The translations under genes were made by a program, and so were the position numbers. Positions 1 to 7,192 of a DNA stretch of 44,866 nt are shown piece by piece (the stretch's first letter is position 1; each line of letters starts with the position of its first letter). Under the pieces are notes generated by a model. That model was not told where the DNA came from and did not search any database. It saw only the letters and a program-made list of their open reading frames with translations. The stretch comes from Nocardia sienata NBRC 100364 (GTDB taxonomy: Bacteria > Actinomycetota > Actinomycetes > Mycobacteriales > Mycobacteriaceae), in assembly GCF_001613205.1 (NCBI RefSeq), contig NZ_BDBX01000058.1, forward strand, positions 1 to 44,866, read 5' to 3'.

Positions 1-74
1 TGATGGTCATGGTGTGCTCCGTTCTGTTCCGGGCTAGCTGTAACGATTCGCCAGGTATCGAACCGTCATATAAC

Positions 75-94
75 GGCAACATGATGACGTTGCC
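75..94 (-). terminator. Weak stem-loop after the secreted acidic protein gene
   Basis: A perfect 6-bp inverted repeat (GGCAAC / GTTGCC) with an 8-nt loop lies 17 nt past the stop codon of the minus-strand gene that ends at 111. There is no T-run, so intrinsic termination is only a suggestion. Nothing else was recognised in bases 1-110. Confidence 0.25.
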
Positions 95-110
95 ATCGGT
101 ATTGCCCGGC

Positions 111-614
111 TCAGGGCAAAGGCGGCAGGCCGGGCAGTGCGAACGGCAGCTGCGGCAGCGGGAGGTGGACCGCCGGCAGCAGGCTCGGCGCCGGCGCCGG
201 GATGTGGGGGTTGGGTACGTTCCAGGCGGCCGGGCTCTGAGTGCCGCCGCCGTGGTCCGCCCGATCCCAATCCGCCGGCTGGTCGTAGCTGCCGTTGTCG
301 CTGTGTGAATCGCGGTCGGGGAACTGGTTGCCGCCACTGTTGAGGTGGTCCTCGTACCCGTCGTAGTTCTGCCGGTTGTGATCGACGTAGCCGTACTGGC
401 CGTTGTCGTCCCAGCCGAAATCCCCGTTGCCGTTCCAGCCGTCGCTATCGCCGAAGCTGTCGCCGGAATCGTGGGAATCGCTGATCTGAGACGCCTGGCC
501 GGGGTCGGCGAGGGCGGAGCCGGCGGTGACGGCCAGCGGTGTGAGGGCGATGACCGCGACCGCGGCGATTCGCGCGGCGAGGCGGCGGGTGCGCTGTGCG
601 GGGTTCGTGTTCAT
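111..614 (-). CDS. Small secreted acidic, Asp/Gly/Asn/Tyr-rich protein
   Basis: I do not recognise a family. The 167-residue product has a clear Sec signal peptide: basic n-region (QRTRRLAARI), hydrophobic core (AAVAVIALTPLAVTAG) and a likely signal peptidase I site after SALA. The mature half is dominated by D, G, S, N and Y (repeated DSGDS, GDSDGWNGNGD, DDNGQYGY). The last 35 residues are a Pro/Leu-rich tail. The ATG at 614 is preceded by GAGGA at SD spacing; longer in-frame extensions lack the signal peptide and were rejected. No catalytic motif is visible. An exported surface or matrix-like protein is an inference from composition only. Confidence 0.7.
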   Translation of the reverse strand: MNTNPAQRTRRLAARIAAVAVIALTPLAVTAGSALADPGQASQISDSHDSGDSFGDSDGWNGNGDFGWDDNGQYGYVDHNRQNYDGYEDHLNSGGNQFPDRDSHSDNGSYDQPADWDRADHGGGTQSPAAWNVPNPHIPAPAPSLLPAVHLPLPQLPFALPGLPPLP

Positions 615-696
615 CGGCGGGTCCTCACTCGGTCGCGCCCCGGTGCGGGATCCGGGGCGGTCACACTCACTGGAGTGCTTTATCGGAACATCACTC

Positions 697-725
697 ACCG
701 TACCGCTAAATAACGGCACGTTCAA
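697..725 (-). promoter_or_regulatory. Probable promoter of the secreted acidic protein gene
   Basis: On the minus strand TTGAAC and TACGGT are separated by exactly 17 nt, a sigma70-type layout. It would give a leader of about 75 nt before the ATG at 614. An alternative -35 (TTGACG) lies a little further upstream. Confidence 0.4.
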
Positions 726-792
726 TAGATAGCCGTCAAGTGGGGTGAGCGGCCTCACTGCGGAGTGGCGTGAACTGTGGATGCCGCCGCTA

Positions 793-821
793 TTGTGTGT
801 ACGTATATGTCTACGTATAGT
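793..821 (+). promoter_or_regulatory. Leaderless promoter with two TACGTATA boxes
   Basis: TTGTGT (793-798) and TATAGT (816-821) are separated by 17 nt, and 6 nt after the -10 the start codon of the EXLDI gene begins at 828, so the transcript is probably leaderless. The octamer TACGTATA occurs twice, at 800-807 and 812-819, 12 bp start to start, each with the palindromic core TACGTA. The boxes cover the spacer and the -10. Two identical sites about one helical turn apart fit cooperative binding by a ribbon-helix-helix type repressor. Confidence 0.6.
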
Positions 822-827
822 TGGTTC

Positions 828-1340
828 ATGCCGAACAAGACCATCTACGTCGCCGACGACGATCTGCCACTGTTCCAGCGCGCGCAGGAGTTGGTCGGCG
901 GCAATCTGTCCGGCGCGGTGGTCACCGCGCTCAAACGCTTCATCGAATTGGAGGAGGGCAAGGTCGAGGGGTACGAGGAGATCGTGCTCCGGGTCGGCCA
1001 CAACGGTGTCCGGCAGGTGCGCTTCCAGGGCGCCCTGCTCGGTGAACACCGGGACGTGGGCGATGAGCGCATGGAACACATCCGGGTGTTTCGGGGTCGC
1101 AAGGGGAAATACGCGCTGCACGAGCAGTATTCGAATTGGTCGGACTATCCCGAATCGGCGAACTGGCTGCGCGACCTGAAGAATTGGCGCCGCATGCTCG
1201 GTATCGAGCACGACTGGGGCGACTATGTTTTCACGGTTGTGGACACTCTGGAGGAATTGCGGGACAAGATTCCCGACCAGCTCTACCGGCGCATCTCGGG
1301 AGTCGCCGACCGTCCACCTGTGGAAGAACTCGATATCTGA
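828..1340 (+). CDS. EXLDI family protein with ribbon-helix-helix-like N-terminus
   Basis: The 170-residue protein ends in VEELDI, the C-terminal signature for which the EXLDI family is named, and the length fits the family as I recall it. Residues 1-45 look like a ribbon-helix-helix (CopG/Arc) DNA-binding fold: a short strand (KTIYVAD), a helix (DLPLFQRAQELVG), a turn with small polar residues (GNLS) and a second helix (GAVVTALKRFIE). The middle is rich in aromatic and charged residues and could be a sensor domain. The gene precedes a DrrAB-type exporter. The ATG at 828 is chosen because the fold begins there and a -10 box lies 6 nt upstream. A regulatory role is inference. Confidence 0.75.
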   Translation: MPNKTIYVADDDLPLFQRAQELVGGNLSGAVVTALKRFIELEEGKVEGYEEIVLRVGHNGVRQVRFQGALLGEHRDVGDERMEHIRVFRGRKGKYALHEQYSNWSDYPESANWLRDLKNWRRMLGIEHDWGDYVFTVVDTLEELRDKIPDQLYRRISGVADRPPVEELDI

Positions 1341-1379
1341 TCCGCTGCGGCCGCACACGGCCGTGACCGCGTACTGAAA

Positions 1380-1408
1380 ACACCGCACCGCGACCAGGGG
1401 AGCGGTGT
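1380..1408 (+). terminator. Possible stem-loop between EXLDI gene and exporter genes
   Basis: ACACCGC and GCGGTGT form a perfect 7-bp inverted repeat around a 15-nt loop, just before an AT-rich stretch (1410-1460) that carries ATATTCG twice (1424-1430, 1444-1450). It could attenuate read-through into the transporter genes or mark the start of a separate promoter region. The signal is weak. Confidence 0.3.
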
Positions 1409-1461
1409 CGATAAAACATGCTCATATTCGCATCAAATTATTGATATTCGAAAGGATAACC

Positions 1462-2424
1462 ATGAACAACGGACGCAGCCCGGCCATCCGCGCGGCCGGT
1501 CTCCGCAAGTCCTATGGGGACAAGGTGGTGCTCAACGGTGTCGATATCACCGTCGCCGAGGGCACCATCTACTCCTTGCTCGGTCCCAACGGCGCCGGCA
1601 AGACCACTACCGTGCAGATCCTGAGCACCCTGATCGCCGCCGACGACGGTGATATCCACGTCGGCGGACACGACCCGGCCACCGAGCCGGACGCCGTGCG
1701 CTCGGCGATCGGTGTCACCGGGCAATTCGCCGCGGTGGACGAACTGCTCACCGGGCGGGAAAACCTCCAGCTCATGGCGGATCTGCACCATATTCCGCGC
1801 AAGCGCGGCCGGGTACTCGCCCAGGAACTGCTGGAACGCTTCGATCTGCTGGAGGCGGGCGACAAATCCGCCGGCACCTACTCCGGGGGCATGACCCGCC
1901 GCCTGGACCTGGCCATGACCCTGGTCGGTGATCCGCGCATCATCTTCCTGGACGAGCCCACCACCGGTCTCGACCCGCGCAGCCGCCGCACCATGTGGGA
2001 GATCATCGACGGCCTGGTCCAGGACTACGGGGTCACCGTCTTCCTCACCACCCAGTACCTGGAGGAAGCCGACCAGCTGGCCGACCGGATCGCCGTACTC
2101 GACCACGGCCGGATCGTGGCCGAGGGCACCTCGGCCGAATTGAAACGGCTGGTCCCCGGCGGACATATCCGGGTGCAGTTCGGTGACGCCGCCGGGCTCC
2201 GCGCCGCGGCATCCGTTTTCGGTACCACCGCACGGACCCTCGATGAGGAACTGATCCTCGCCGTGCCCGGCGACGGCGGTCTCGGCTCGTTGCGCTCGGT
2301 ACTCGACCGCATCGACGCCAATCACCTTCGCGCCGAGGGCCTGTCCGTGCACACTCCCAACCTGGACGACGTCTTCCTCACCCTCACCGGAACCCCCACC
2401 GCAGACAAGGAACCCGTGCGATGA
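1462..2424 (+). CDS. DrrA-type ABC transporter ATP-binding protein
   Basis: Cytoplasmic ATPase of a two-component ABC exporter of the daunorubicin-resistance type. In the 320 residues: Walker A GPNGAGKTT (about 41-49), signature YSGGM (about 139-143), Walker B/D-loop FLDEPTTGLDP (about 161-171), the H-loop region FLTTQYLEEAD (Gln-Tyr where many family members have a His), and a C-terminal extension ending HTPNLDDVFLTLTG, as in DrrA/antibiotic-exporter ATPases. The ATG at 1462 has AAAGGA 6 nt upstream. The stop overlaps the permease start by 4 nt (ATGA), so the two are translationally coupled. Substrate unknown. Confidence 0.92.
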   Translation: MNNGRSPAIRAAGLRKSYGDKVVLNGVDITVAEGTIYSLLGPNGAGKTTTVQILSTLIAADDGDIHVGGHDPATEPDAVRSAIGVTGQFAAVDELLTGRENLQLMADLHHIPRKRGRVLAQELLERFDLLEAGDKSAGTYSGGMTRRLDLAMTLVGDPRIIFLDEPTTGLDPRSRRTMWEIIDGLVQDYGVTVFLTTQYLEEADQLADRIAVLDHGRIVAEGTSAELKRLVPGGHIRVQFGDAAGLRAAASVFGTTARTLDEELILAVPGDGGLGSLRSVLDRIDANHLRAEGLSVHTPNLDDVFLTLTGTPTADKEPVR

Positions 2425-3230
2425 CCACTCTCACCCACGCGCCGCGTACGGCCGCACCGCTGGCCGATTCCTGGACCATGCTGCGGCGCAACCTCTTACA
2501 GGCGCGGCGTTATCCGAGCATGACGATCTCGGTCACGATCATGCCGATCGTCCTGCTGGCGATATTCAACTATGTCTTCGGCGGTGCGCTCGAGGGCGGT
2601 CTCGGCTCCGGTCCCGACGGCGGCAGCGTCGACTACATCGACTACCTGGCCCCCGGAATGCTCCTGCTGCTGCCGGCCTATCTGACCGCCTCGGTGGCGG
2701 TATCGGTGTGCACTGACGTCACCAAGGGCATCGTCAACCGGTTCCGGACCATGGCGATCTCACAGTCCTCGCTGCTCACCGGCCATGTGCTGGGCGTCCA
2801 GGTGCAGGCGTTGCTCGCCCTGGCCGCGATGCTGGGGGCATCGCTGCTGATGGGATTCCGCCCGTCGGCGACGCCGCTGGAATGGGTCCTCGCGATCGGC
2901 TTCCTGCTGCTGATCGTCTTCGCGCTGACCTGGCTGTCGGTGGCGTTCGGACTGATCGCCCCGAACCCGGAGAGCGCCAGCAATCTGCCGTTCCCGATCA
3001 TGATGCTGCCGTTCCTCGGCTCCGGTCTGGTGCCCACCGACACCATGCCGACGGTGATGCGCTGGTTCGCCGAATACCAGCCGTTCACCCCGTTCACCGA
3101 GACTATACGGGGCCTGCTGATGGGCACCGCCATCGGAAACAACGCGCTGATCTCGCTGGGCTGGTGCCTGGTGATCGGCCTGGGCGGTTTCCTCTGGTCG
3201 ACCACGGTGTTCCGCCGCCGGGGCCGCTGA
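2421..3230 (+). CDS. DrrB-type ABC-2 permease
   Basis: Integral membrane partner of the preceding ATPase. The 269-residue protein begins with a soluble N-terminal stretch leading into ARRYPSMTISVTIMPIVLLA, typical of the ABC-2/DrrB family, and has about six hydrophobic segments. The conserved central block NRFRTMAISQSSLLTGHV is the family's cytoplasmic coupling region. The last helix ends in STTVFRRRGR, a positively charged cytoplasmic tail. It overlaps the ATPase gene by ATGA and is convergent with the yqgE-like gene, with a bidirectional hairpin in the 52-bp gap. Drug or lipid export is the family role; the actual substrate cannot be told. Confidence 0.92.
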   Translation: MTTLTHAPRTAAPLADSWTMLRRNLLQARRYPSMTISVTIMPIVLLAIFNYVFGGALEGGLGSGPDGGSVDYIDYLAPGMLLLLPAYLTASVAVSVCTDVTKGIVNRFRTMAISQSSLLTGHVLGVQVQALLALAAMLGASLLMGFRPSATPLEWVLAIGFLLLIVFALTWLSVAFGLIAPNPESASNLPFPIMMLPFLGSGLVPTDTMPTVMRWFAEYQPFTPFTETIRGLLMGTAIGNNALISLGWCLVIGLGGFLWSTTVFRRRGR

Positions 3231-3249
3231 CACACCCGCCTGTGCCTGT

Positions 3250-3271
3250 CCCCGCCGGTCCGCCGGCGGGG
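3250..3271. terminator. Bidirectional hairpin between convergent genes
   Basis: Perfect 9-bp GC stem (CCCCGCCGG / CCGGCGGGG) with a 4-nt loop, in the 52-bp gap between the permease gene and the convergent yqgE-like gene. No T-tract on either side, as is common in high-GC actinobacteria. Confidence 0.6.
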
Positions 3272-3282
3272 ATCTCGGCGCG

Positions 3283-3942
3283 CTAGTTGCGTTCGACCTC
3301 GATCGGATGGGTGGCCAGCAGCGACAGCGGCAGCGGCTGCCGTCGCAGCACCTCGGCCCACATATCGGTGCGGCGGCCGGCGATCGGGTCGCTGGGCAGA
3401 GCGGACACCACGATCCAGTCGTCGTTGGCCAGTTCACTGTCCAATTGGCCGAAGGTCCAGCCCGCGTACCCGGCGAAGATGCGGACACCCTCGACCAGCG
3501 GGCCGATCCGGTCCGGTTCGGCGTCCAGATCGACCAGCACCACCCGGCCGTCCACCCGGCGCAACCCCGGCGCCCCGTCGATGGACGCGCCCACCCGCAG
3601 CGTCCCCAGGCACAGCGCAGCGTCCCGTTTGACGGGCCCGCCCACGAACAGGGTGTGCGGCCGGGCCGACAGTTCGGCCCACTGCGGGAGCACATCGTGC
3701 ACCGGGGTGTCGCTGGGCCGGTTCAGCACCACCCCGAGCGTTCCGGCGTCGTTGTGCTCGATGATGTAGACCACCGTGCGGCGGAACGTGGGCTCGGCCA
3801 GGTCGGTCGAGGAAACGAGCAGGGTCCCGGCCCGTACCGTCTGCTCACCCTGCCGGTTACCGCGACGACCAGGTTCGGGCTCATGCCCGTCACCGCGGCC
3901 GCCCCGGGTCTTGCGATCATCGGGGTCATCTGCCTGCGCCAC
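3283..3942 (-). CDS. YqgE/AlgH family protein (DUF179)
   Basis: A 219-residue member of the YqgE/AlgH (UPF0301) family, whose biochemical role is unsettled. Family blocks are visible in order: VRAGTLLVSSTDLAEPTF, VVYIIEHNDAGTLGVVLNRPSD, LFVGGPVKRDAALCL, GVRIFAGYAGWTFGQLDSE, DDWIVVSALPSDPI and the tail WAEVLRRQPLPLSLLATHPI. It closely resembles M. tuberculosis Rv0038 as I remember it. The GTG at 3942 gives an N-terminus (AQADDPDDRK) like that of Rv0038. No strong SD is seen. A much longer upstream ORF exists but has no family similarity. Confidence 0.88.
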   Translation of the reverse strand: MAQADDPDDRKTRGGRGDGHEPEPGRRGNRQGEQTVRAGTLLVSSTDLAEPTFRRTVVYIIEHNDAGTLGVVLNRPSDTPVHDVLPQWAELSARPHTLFVGGPVKRDAALCLGTLRVGASIDGAPGLRRVDGRVVLVDLDAEPDRIGPLVEGVRIFAGYAGWTFGQLDSELANDDWIVVSALPSDPIAGRRTDMWAEVLRRQPLPLSLLATHPIEVERN

Positions 3943-4034
3943 CTGGCCATCATCGCAGTTATTGCCCGACTGTGCCGCTCTGATCAACTGTTCACTTCGC
4001 GCGAAGTCCGCCCGGCCGCCGTTTCCGCGCCATC

Positions 4035-4062
4035 TGGACATACCGCGACAGCCTCGTAGAGT
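4035..4062 (+). promoter_or_regulatory. Probable leaderless promoter of the acyltransferase gene
   Basis: TGGACA (4035-4040) and TAGAGT (4057-4062) are separated by 16 nt, and the ATG at 4069 follows the -10 after 6 nt. No SD precedes the ATG. A transcript starting at the A of ATG is therefore likely. Confidence 0.5.
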
Positions 4063-4068
4063 CAGCGT

Positions 4069-4830
4069 ATGCGTCCCCCCGAGGTGCTCCTGGACAACAG
4101 CGACGAAGTGTATGCCTTCTACCGCGAACACCGGCAGAACCGCCTGCAGGCGATGGGTGCCTACGCCCTGCTCGGGCGGCGCTACCGGCCACGGATCGGC
4201 TACGCGGCCGGGGCGCGCGAGGCGATCGGTGCCCTCATCCGCTCCCGGACCCCGCTGCTGATCGCGGTGAACCATCTGTCGCGGCTGGACCCCTACACCC
4301 TCGCGGCCGCTGCCTGGCGCAGTGAACTACGGCCCATCATCGGCCGCACCCGGGTGCTGGCCAAGGACGAGCTGTTCGAGCAGGCCAAATTGCGCCGCCG
4401 CATCGACATGATGGGTGGTATCCCGGTGTTCCGCGGGAGAGACCACGGACTGCGCGCGGTGAACGCGGCCGGGCAGCGGATGATGGATATCTGTGCCGAA
4501 CGCCTGGCCGGTGGCGACAGCCTGGCGATCTTCCCGGAGGGGACCTGCAACGTTGTCGATCCGGCGCGGGTGCAGGCGGTCGGCACGGGTATCGGGCATA
4601 TCGCCTTCCGAACGGCCAGGTCGGGGGTCCGGCCGGCGCTGCTCTGCCTGGGCCTGAGCTACGGTCCTCGCCCCGACCCTGCGGTGGAGCCGACCAAGGA
4701 GGAGGCGAAATACGCGAGCTTCCATTTCACGGCGCCGCGCACCGAACTCCCGGCCCGGCCCGCGGAGATCGCCCGGCTGGTCCGCGACGATCTCCAGCGG
4801 GCACTCGACGGGGCGATAGCCGCATACTGA
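4069..4830 (+). CDS. PlsC-type lysophospholipid acyltransferase
   Basis: Acyl-CoA/acyl-ACP dependent O-acyltransferase of the glycerophosphate family, probably membrane-associated. Motif I NHLSRLD (HX4D catalytic pair, about residues 67-73), the IPVFRGRDHG block (motif II) and motif III FPEGTCN (about 154-160) are present. At 253 residues it has the usual family length and no clear transmembrane helix. It could make phosphatidic acid or acylate another envelope lipid. It is monocistronic, divergent from the yqgE-like gene, with a leaderless-type promoter. Confidence 0.88.
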   Translation: MRPPEVLLDNSDEVYAFYREHRQNRLQAMGAYALLGRRYRPRIGYAAGAREAIGALIRSRTPLLIAVNHLSRLDPYTLAAAAWRSELRPIIGRTRVLAKDELFEQAKLRRRIDMMGGIPVFRGRDHGLRAVNAAGQRMMDICAERLAGGDSLAIFPEGTCNVVDPARVQAVGTGIGHIAFRTARSGVRPALLCLGLSYGPRPDPAVEPTKEEAKYASFHFTAPRTELPARPAEIARLVRDDLQRALDGAIAAY

Positions 4831-4833
4831 GAG

Positions 4834-4851
4834 CGCCCGCGGCACCGGGCG
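4834..4851 (+). terminator. Possible terminator after the acyltransferase gene
   Basis: CGCCCG and CGGGCG form a 6-bp GC stem with a 6-nt loop 4 nt after the stop codon, followed by GGTTCGTTCC. Confidence 0.35.
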
Positions 4852-4902
4852 GGTTCGTTCCAGAAGGAGGATCGCTCCGGCTGTGCGGCCGGCCCGCGGT
4901 GG

Positions 4903-4938
4903 TCACGGGCTCGGTGTGGCACCAGCGACAAGGATGGT
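4903..4938 (-). pseudogene. Degenerate copy of the GNAT gene 3' end
   Basis: On the minus strand this stretch encodes LSLVPHRARDH, nearly the same as LSLVPHWARDR at the C-terminus of the adjacent GNAT gene. About 26 of 33 bases match by eye. No start or upstream domain is present. It looks like the residue of a partial tandem duplication or a decayed paralogue. Confidence 0.35.
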
Positions 4939-4983
4939 TTCCGCAGCGCTGGACTGTCGCTTCTCGGTATAGCTACCGCGGCC

Positions 4984-5295
4984 CTACTGCGGTAGACCGA
5001 GGCGATCGCGGGCCCAGTGCGGCACCAGCGACAGGTACTGCGGTGTGGTCTCGATGAAATGCTGGACGGCCCGGCACATGGGCAACACGCCGAGCCCTTC
5101 GGCGCGGGTGGCGTCCAAGGCGGCCCCGACGAGGGTCCGGGCGTAACCCCGGCCGTCGAATCGCGAGTCGACCTCGGTGTGCACGAATGCGCGCTCGCCG
5201 ACGGTGTCCTGATATTCGGTATATCCCGCGACCTCGCCCTCGATCGTGATTTCGAAGCGTTCCAGTGCGGTGTTGTTGCGGACCTCCGTCGGCAT
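4984..5295 (-). CDS. Small GNAT-like N-acetyltransferase (YjdJ/Gtn type)
   Basis: A 103-residue single-domain acetyltransferase of the short GCN5-related family. Visible features are ITIEGEVAGYTEYQDTVGERAFVHTEV (strands), the acetyl-CoA turn SRFDGRGYARTLVGAALD (in place of Q/RxxGxG/A, here RFDGRGYA), followed by GLGVLPMCRAVQHFIETTPQY, matching the conserved vxPxCpfv-f-hp-y block. The substrate is unknown; members act on amines of small molecules or proteins. TAACGT lies 6 nt before the ATG at 5295, so the mRNA is probably leaderless. It ends facing the acyltransferase gene. Confidence 0.82.
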   Translation of the reverse strand: MPTEVRNNTALERFEITIEGEVAGYTEYQDTVGERAFVHTEVDSRFDGRGYARTLVGAALDATRAEGLGVLPMCRAVQHFIETTPQYLSLVPHWARDRLGLPQ

Positions 5296-5348
5296 GGCTC
5301 GACGTTACTCGTTCGGCGGGCGATTTTCGCATCGATATGCGCGGCGGT

Positions 5349-6446
5349 TCAGTCCATTTCGATGATCGCCCGCCCGACGATCTCACCGCGGGCCAGTGCG
5401 CCGTAGGCCTCATCGGCCCGATCCAGCGAGTAGCGGCGGGTGATGACCTCCTGCGGCCGGACCGTGTTCGCCGCGACCATCCGCAGCAGCGCGGGCATAT
5501 CGGTGCGCGCCTTCGCGCCGTAGGAGCCGCGGATCTGCAATTTGCGGCGTACCAGCCGGGCCAGATCCACCGCGCCGGTGGCACCGGCGGGCGCGATTCC
5601 CACCACCACCGCCCTGCCCCCGTCGTCGAGTACGTCCAGGGCCGTCGTGAACGTCGCGGCGCTACCCAGCGCCTCGAACGCCACATCCACTCCGTGCCCG
5701 CCGGTCAGCTCCCGGACCCGGGCCGCGGCGTCCTCGGTGCGGGAGTTGACCGTATGGGTGGCGCCGAGTTTCGTGACCGCGGCCAGTTTGTCGTCGCTGA
5801 TATCGATCGCGATGATCTGGGCGACCCCGCTCGCCGCCGCGAACTGCACGATCGATGAGCCCACGCCGCCGGCCGCGACCACCGCGATCCGGTCGCCGAG
5901 CCCGAGCTCGGCGGTGTGCACGGCACCGAGCGCGGTGAACGAACTGCAACCCAGGATCGATACGGCCTCGAGTCCGATATCCGCGGGTACTGCGAAGACA
6001 TCGGAGGCGGGCACCACGCAGTATTCGGCGAGCCCGCCCATCGAGTACATGGCCAGCGGAGTTCCGTCGGCACGGGCGAGGCGCGTCGTGCCGTCGTACA
6101 GAGTGCCGCCCAGCCGGTTGTACGCGAAGAATTTTTCGCACAGGTCCTCGGCGCCGCGGACACAATGGCGGCAGTCGCCACAGGGCATGATGAAGCTGCA
6201 GACCACGTTGTCGCCGACCGCGACCGTTTCCACGCCTTCGCCGAGTTGTTCGACCACGCCGGATACTTCGTGGCCGAGGACCGCGGGCGCGGGAAATTTC
6301 ACCTCGGAGCGCAGGACGTGCAGGTCGGTGTGGCAGACCCCGCAGGCGGAGACCCGCAACAGGACCTCGCCGCGCCGGGGGACCGGCACCGGGATGTCCT
6401 CGATCACCAATCGGGGTTCGGCTCCGTGAAAAACTGCGGCCCGCAC
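5349..6446 (-). CDS. Zinc-dependent alcohol dehydrogenase (MDR family)
   Basis: A 365-residue medium-chain NAD(P)-dependent alcohol/aldehyde dehydrogenase. Catalytic zinc ligands: Cys in ACGVCHTD, His in GHE, and a Cys/Asp further along. The structural zinc lobe is CGDCRHCVRGAEDLC, with four cysteines. The Rossmann motif is AAGGVGSSIVQFAA and the cofactor strand IIAIDISDDKL has Asp, favouring NAD. The GTG at 6446 has GGAGAG 4 nt upstream. The divergent oxidoreductase promoter carries two identical palindromes; shared control is possible. Substrate not predictable. Confidence 0.9.
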   Translation of the reverse strand: MRAAVFHGAEPRLVIEDIPVPVPRRGEVLLRVSACGVCHTDLHVLRSEVKFPAPAVLGHEVSGVVEQLGEGVETVAVGDNVVCSFIMPCGDCRHCVRGAEDLCEKFFAYNRLGGTLYDGTTRLARADGTPLAMYSMGGLAEYCVVPASDVFAVPADIGLEAVSILGCSSFTALGAVHTAELGLGDRIAVVAAGGVGSSIVQFAAASGVAQIIAIDISDDKLAAVTKLGATHTVNSRTEDAAARVRELTGGHGVDVAFEALGSAATFTTALDVLDDGGRAVVVGIAPAGATGAVDLARLVRRKLQIRGSYGAKARTDMPALLRMVAANTVRPQEVITRRYSLDRADEAYGALARGEIVGRAIIEMD

Positions 6447-6634
6447 GCCACTCTCCTCGTCGTTCGTTCCGGCACATGCGCCCGATGTCGCGTGTGGGAA
6501 CAGCCGGGCCTGACCACCGTCTCAGAAAAACGTGCTGCCGGGAGCCGGTTCGGCCGTGCGGCCGGGAATTGCCGCCCGAACCATCGCGCTTATGCGGTCC
6601 GGCATGGGGTCACACCTGCGTATTCGAGTAAAGG

Positions 6635-6699
6635 AGAGCACTGCTCTTGACATAGGCGCCGGAAGGTGCGATTGTTGTTCACAACAGAGAGCACTGCTC
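6635..6699 (+). promoter_or_regulatory. Promoter bracketed by two AGAGCACTGCTC palindromes
   Basis: AGAGCACTGCTCT (6635-6647) is a 13-bp perfect palindrome; a second copy, AGAGCACTGCTC, lies at 6688-6699, 53 bp away. TTGACA (6647-6652), a perfect -35, overlaps the end of the first. A -10-like GATTGT (6670-6675) follows after 17 nt, and the second palindrome sits between the expected start and the SD. The arrangement is typical of an operator pair for a TetR-like repressor. No such regulator gene is adjacent. Confidence 0.65.
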
Positions 6700-6714
6700 A
6701 CAAAGGAGAAGATG

Positions 6715-7170
6715 ATGTCCACCGCGACCCGCTACCTCGCCCCCACCGGTTTCGATCCGATCTTCAACCGGCTCGCCAACCTGCTGCCCAAACTCGGGAT
6801 CAGCGTCGCCGGTTCGCGGTTGCTGGCGGTGCGCGGCCGCAAGTCCGGGGAGTGGCGGACCACCATGGTCAACCTCATGACCGCCGCCGACGGGCAGCGT
6901 TACCTCGTGGCGCCGCGCGGCCACACGCAGTGGGTGCGCAATCTGCGGGTGGCCGGTACCGGCGAGCTGCGGCTCGGTCGGCGGACCGAGGTCTTCACCG
7001 CCGTCGAGGTCGCCGACGCGGACAAGGTGCCGCTGCTGCGGCTCTACCTCGAGCGGTGGGGCTGGGAAGTCGGCCGCTTCTTCGAGGGCATCACCAAGGA
7101 CTCCACCGATGCCGAACTCGCCGGAATCGCCCCGGGCTTCCCGGTTTTCCGGATCGAGAGCGCGAAGTGA
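6715..7170 (+). CDS. Deazaflavin (F420)-dependent oxidoreductase family protein, Ddn-like
   Basis: A 151-residue split-beta-barrel protein of the nitroreductase/deazaflavin-dependent (DDN/FDOR) family. Diagnostic segments are LLAVRGRKSGEWRTTMVNLM (phosphate-binding, contacts the F420 tail), YLVAPRGHTQWVRNLRVAG and GELRLGRRTEVF. Family members reduce quinones, nitro compounds or other electrophiles with reduced F420, and some bind FMN, heme or fatty acids instead. Two ATGs occur at 6712 and 6715; AAAGGAG favours the second (6 nt spacing). Expression is probably repressed through the paired palindromes upstream. Convergent with aroQ, 22 bp apart. Confidence 0.87.
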   Translation: MSTATRYLAPTGFDPIFNRLANLLPKLGISVAGSRLLAVRGRKSGEWRTTMVNLMTAADGQRYLVAPRGHTQWVRNLRVAGTGELRLGRRTEVFTAVEVADADKVPLLRLYLERWGWEVGRFFEGITKDSTDAELAGIAPGFPVFRIESAK

Positions 7171-7192
7171 GGCGCGGCCCGGGGGCCGGGCG

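Noticed and set aside
341..480. Calcium-binding repeat protein of RTX type encoded by the secreted acidic gene
   Set aside because: Asp-Gly units are irregular; no GGxGxDxxx nonapeptide periodicity is visible.
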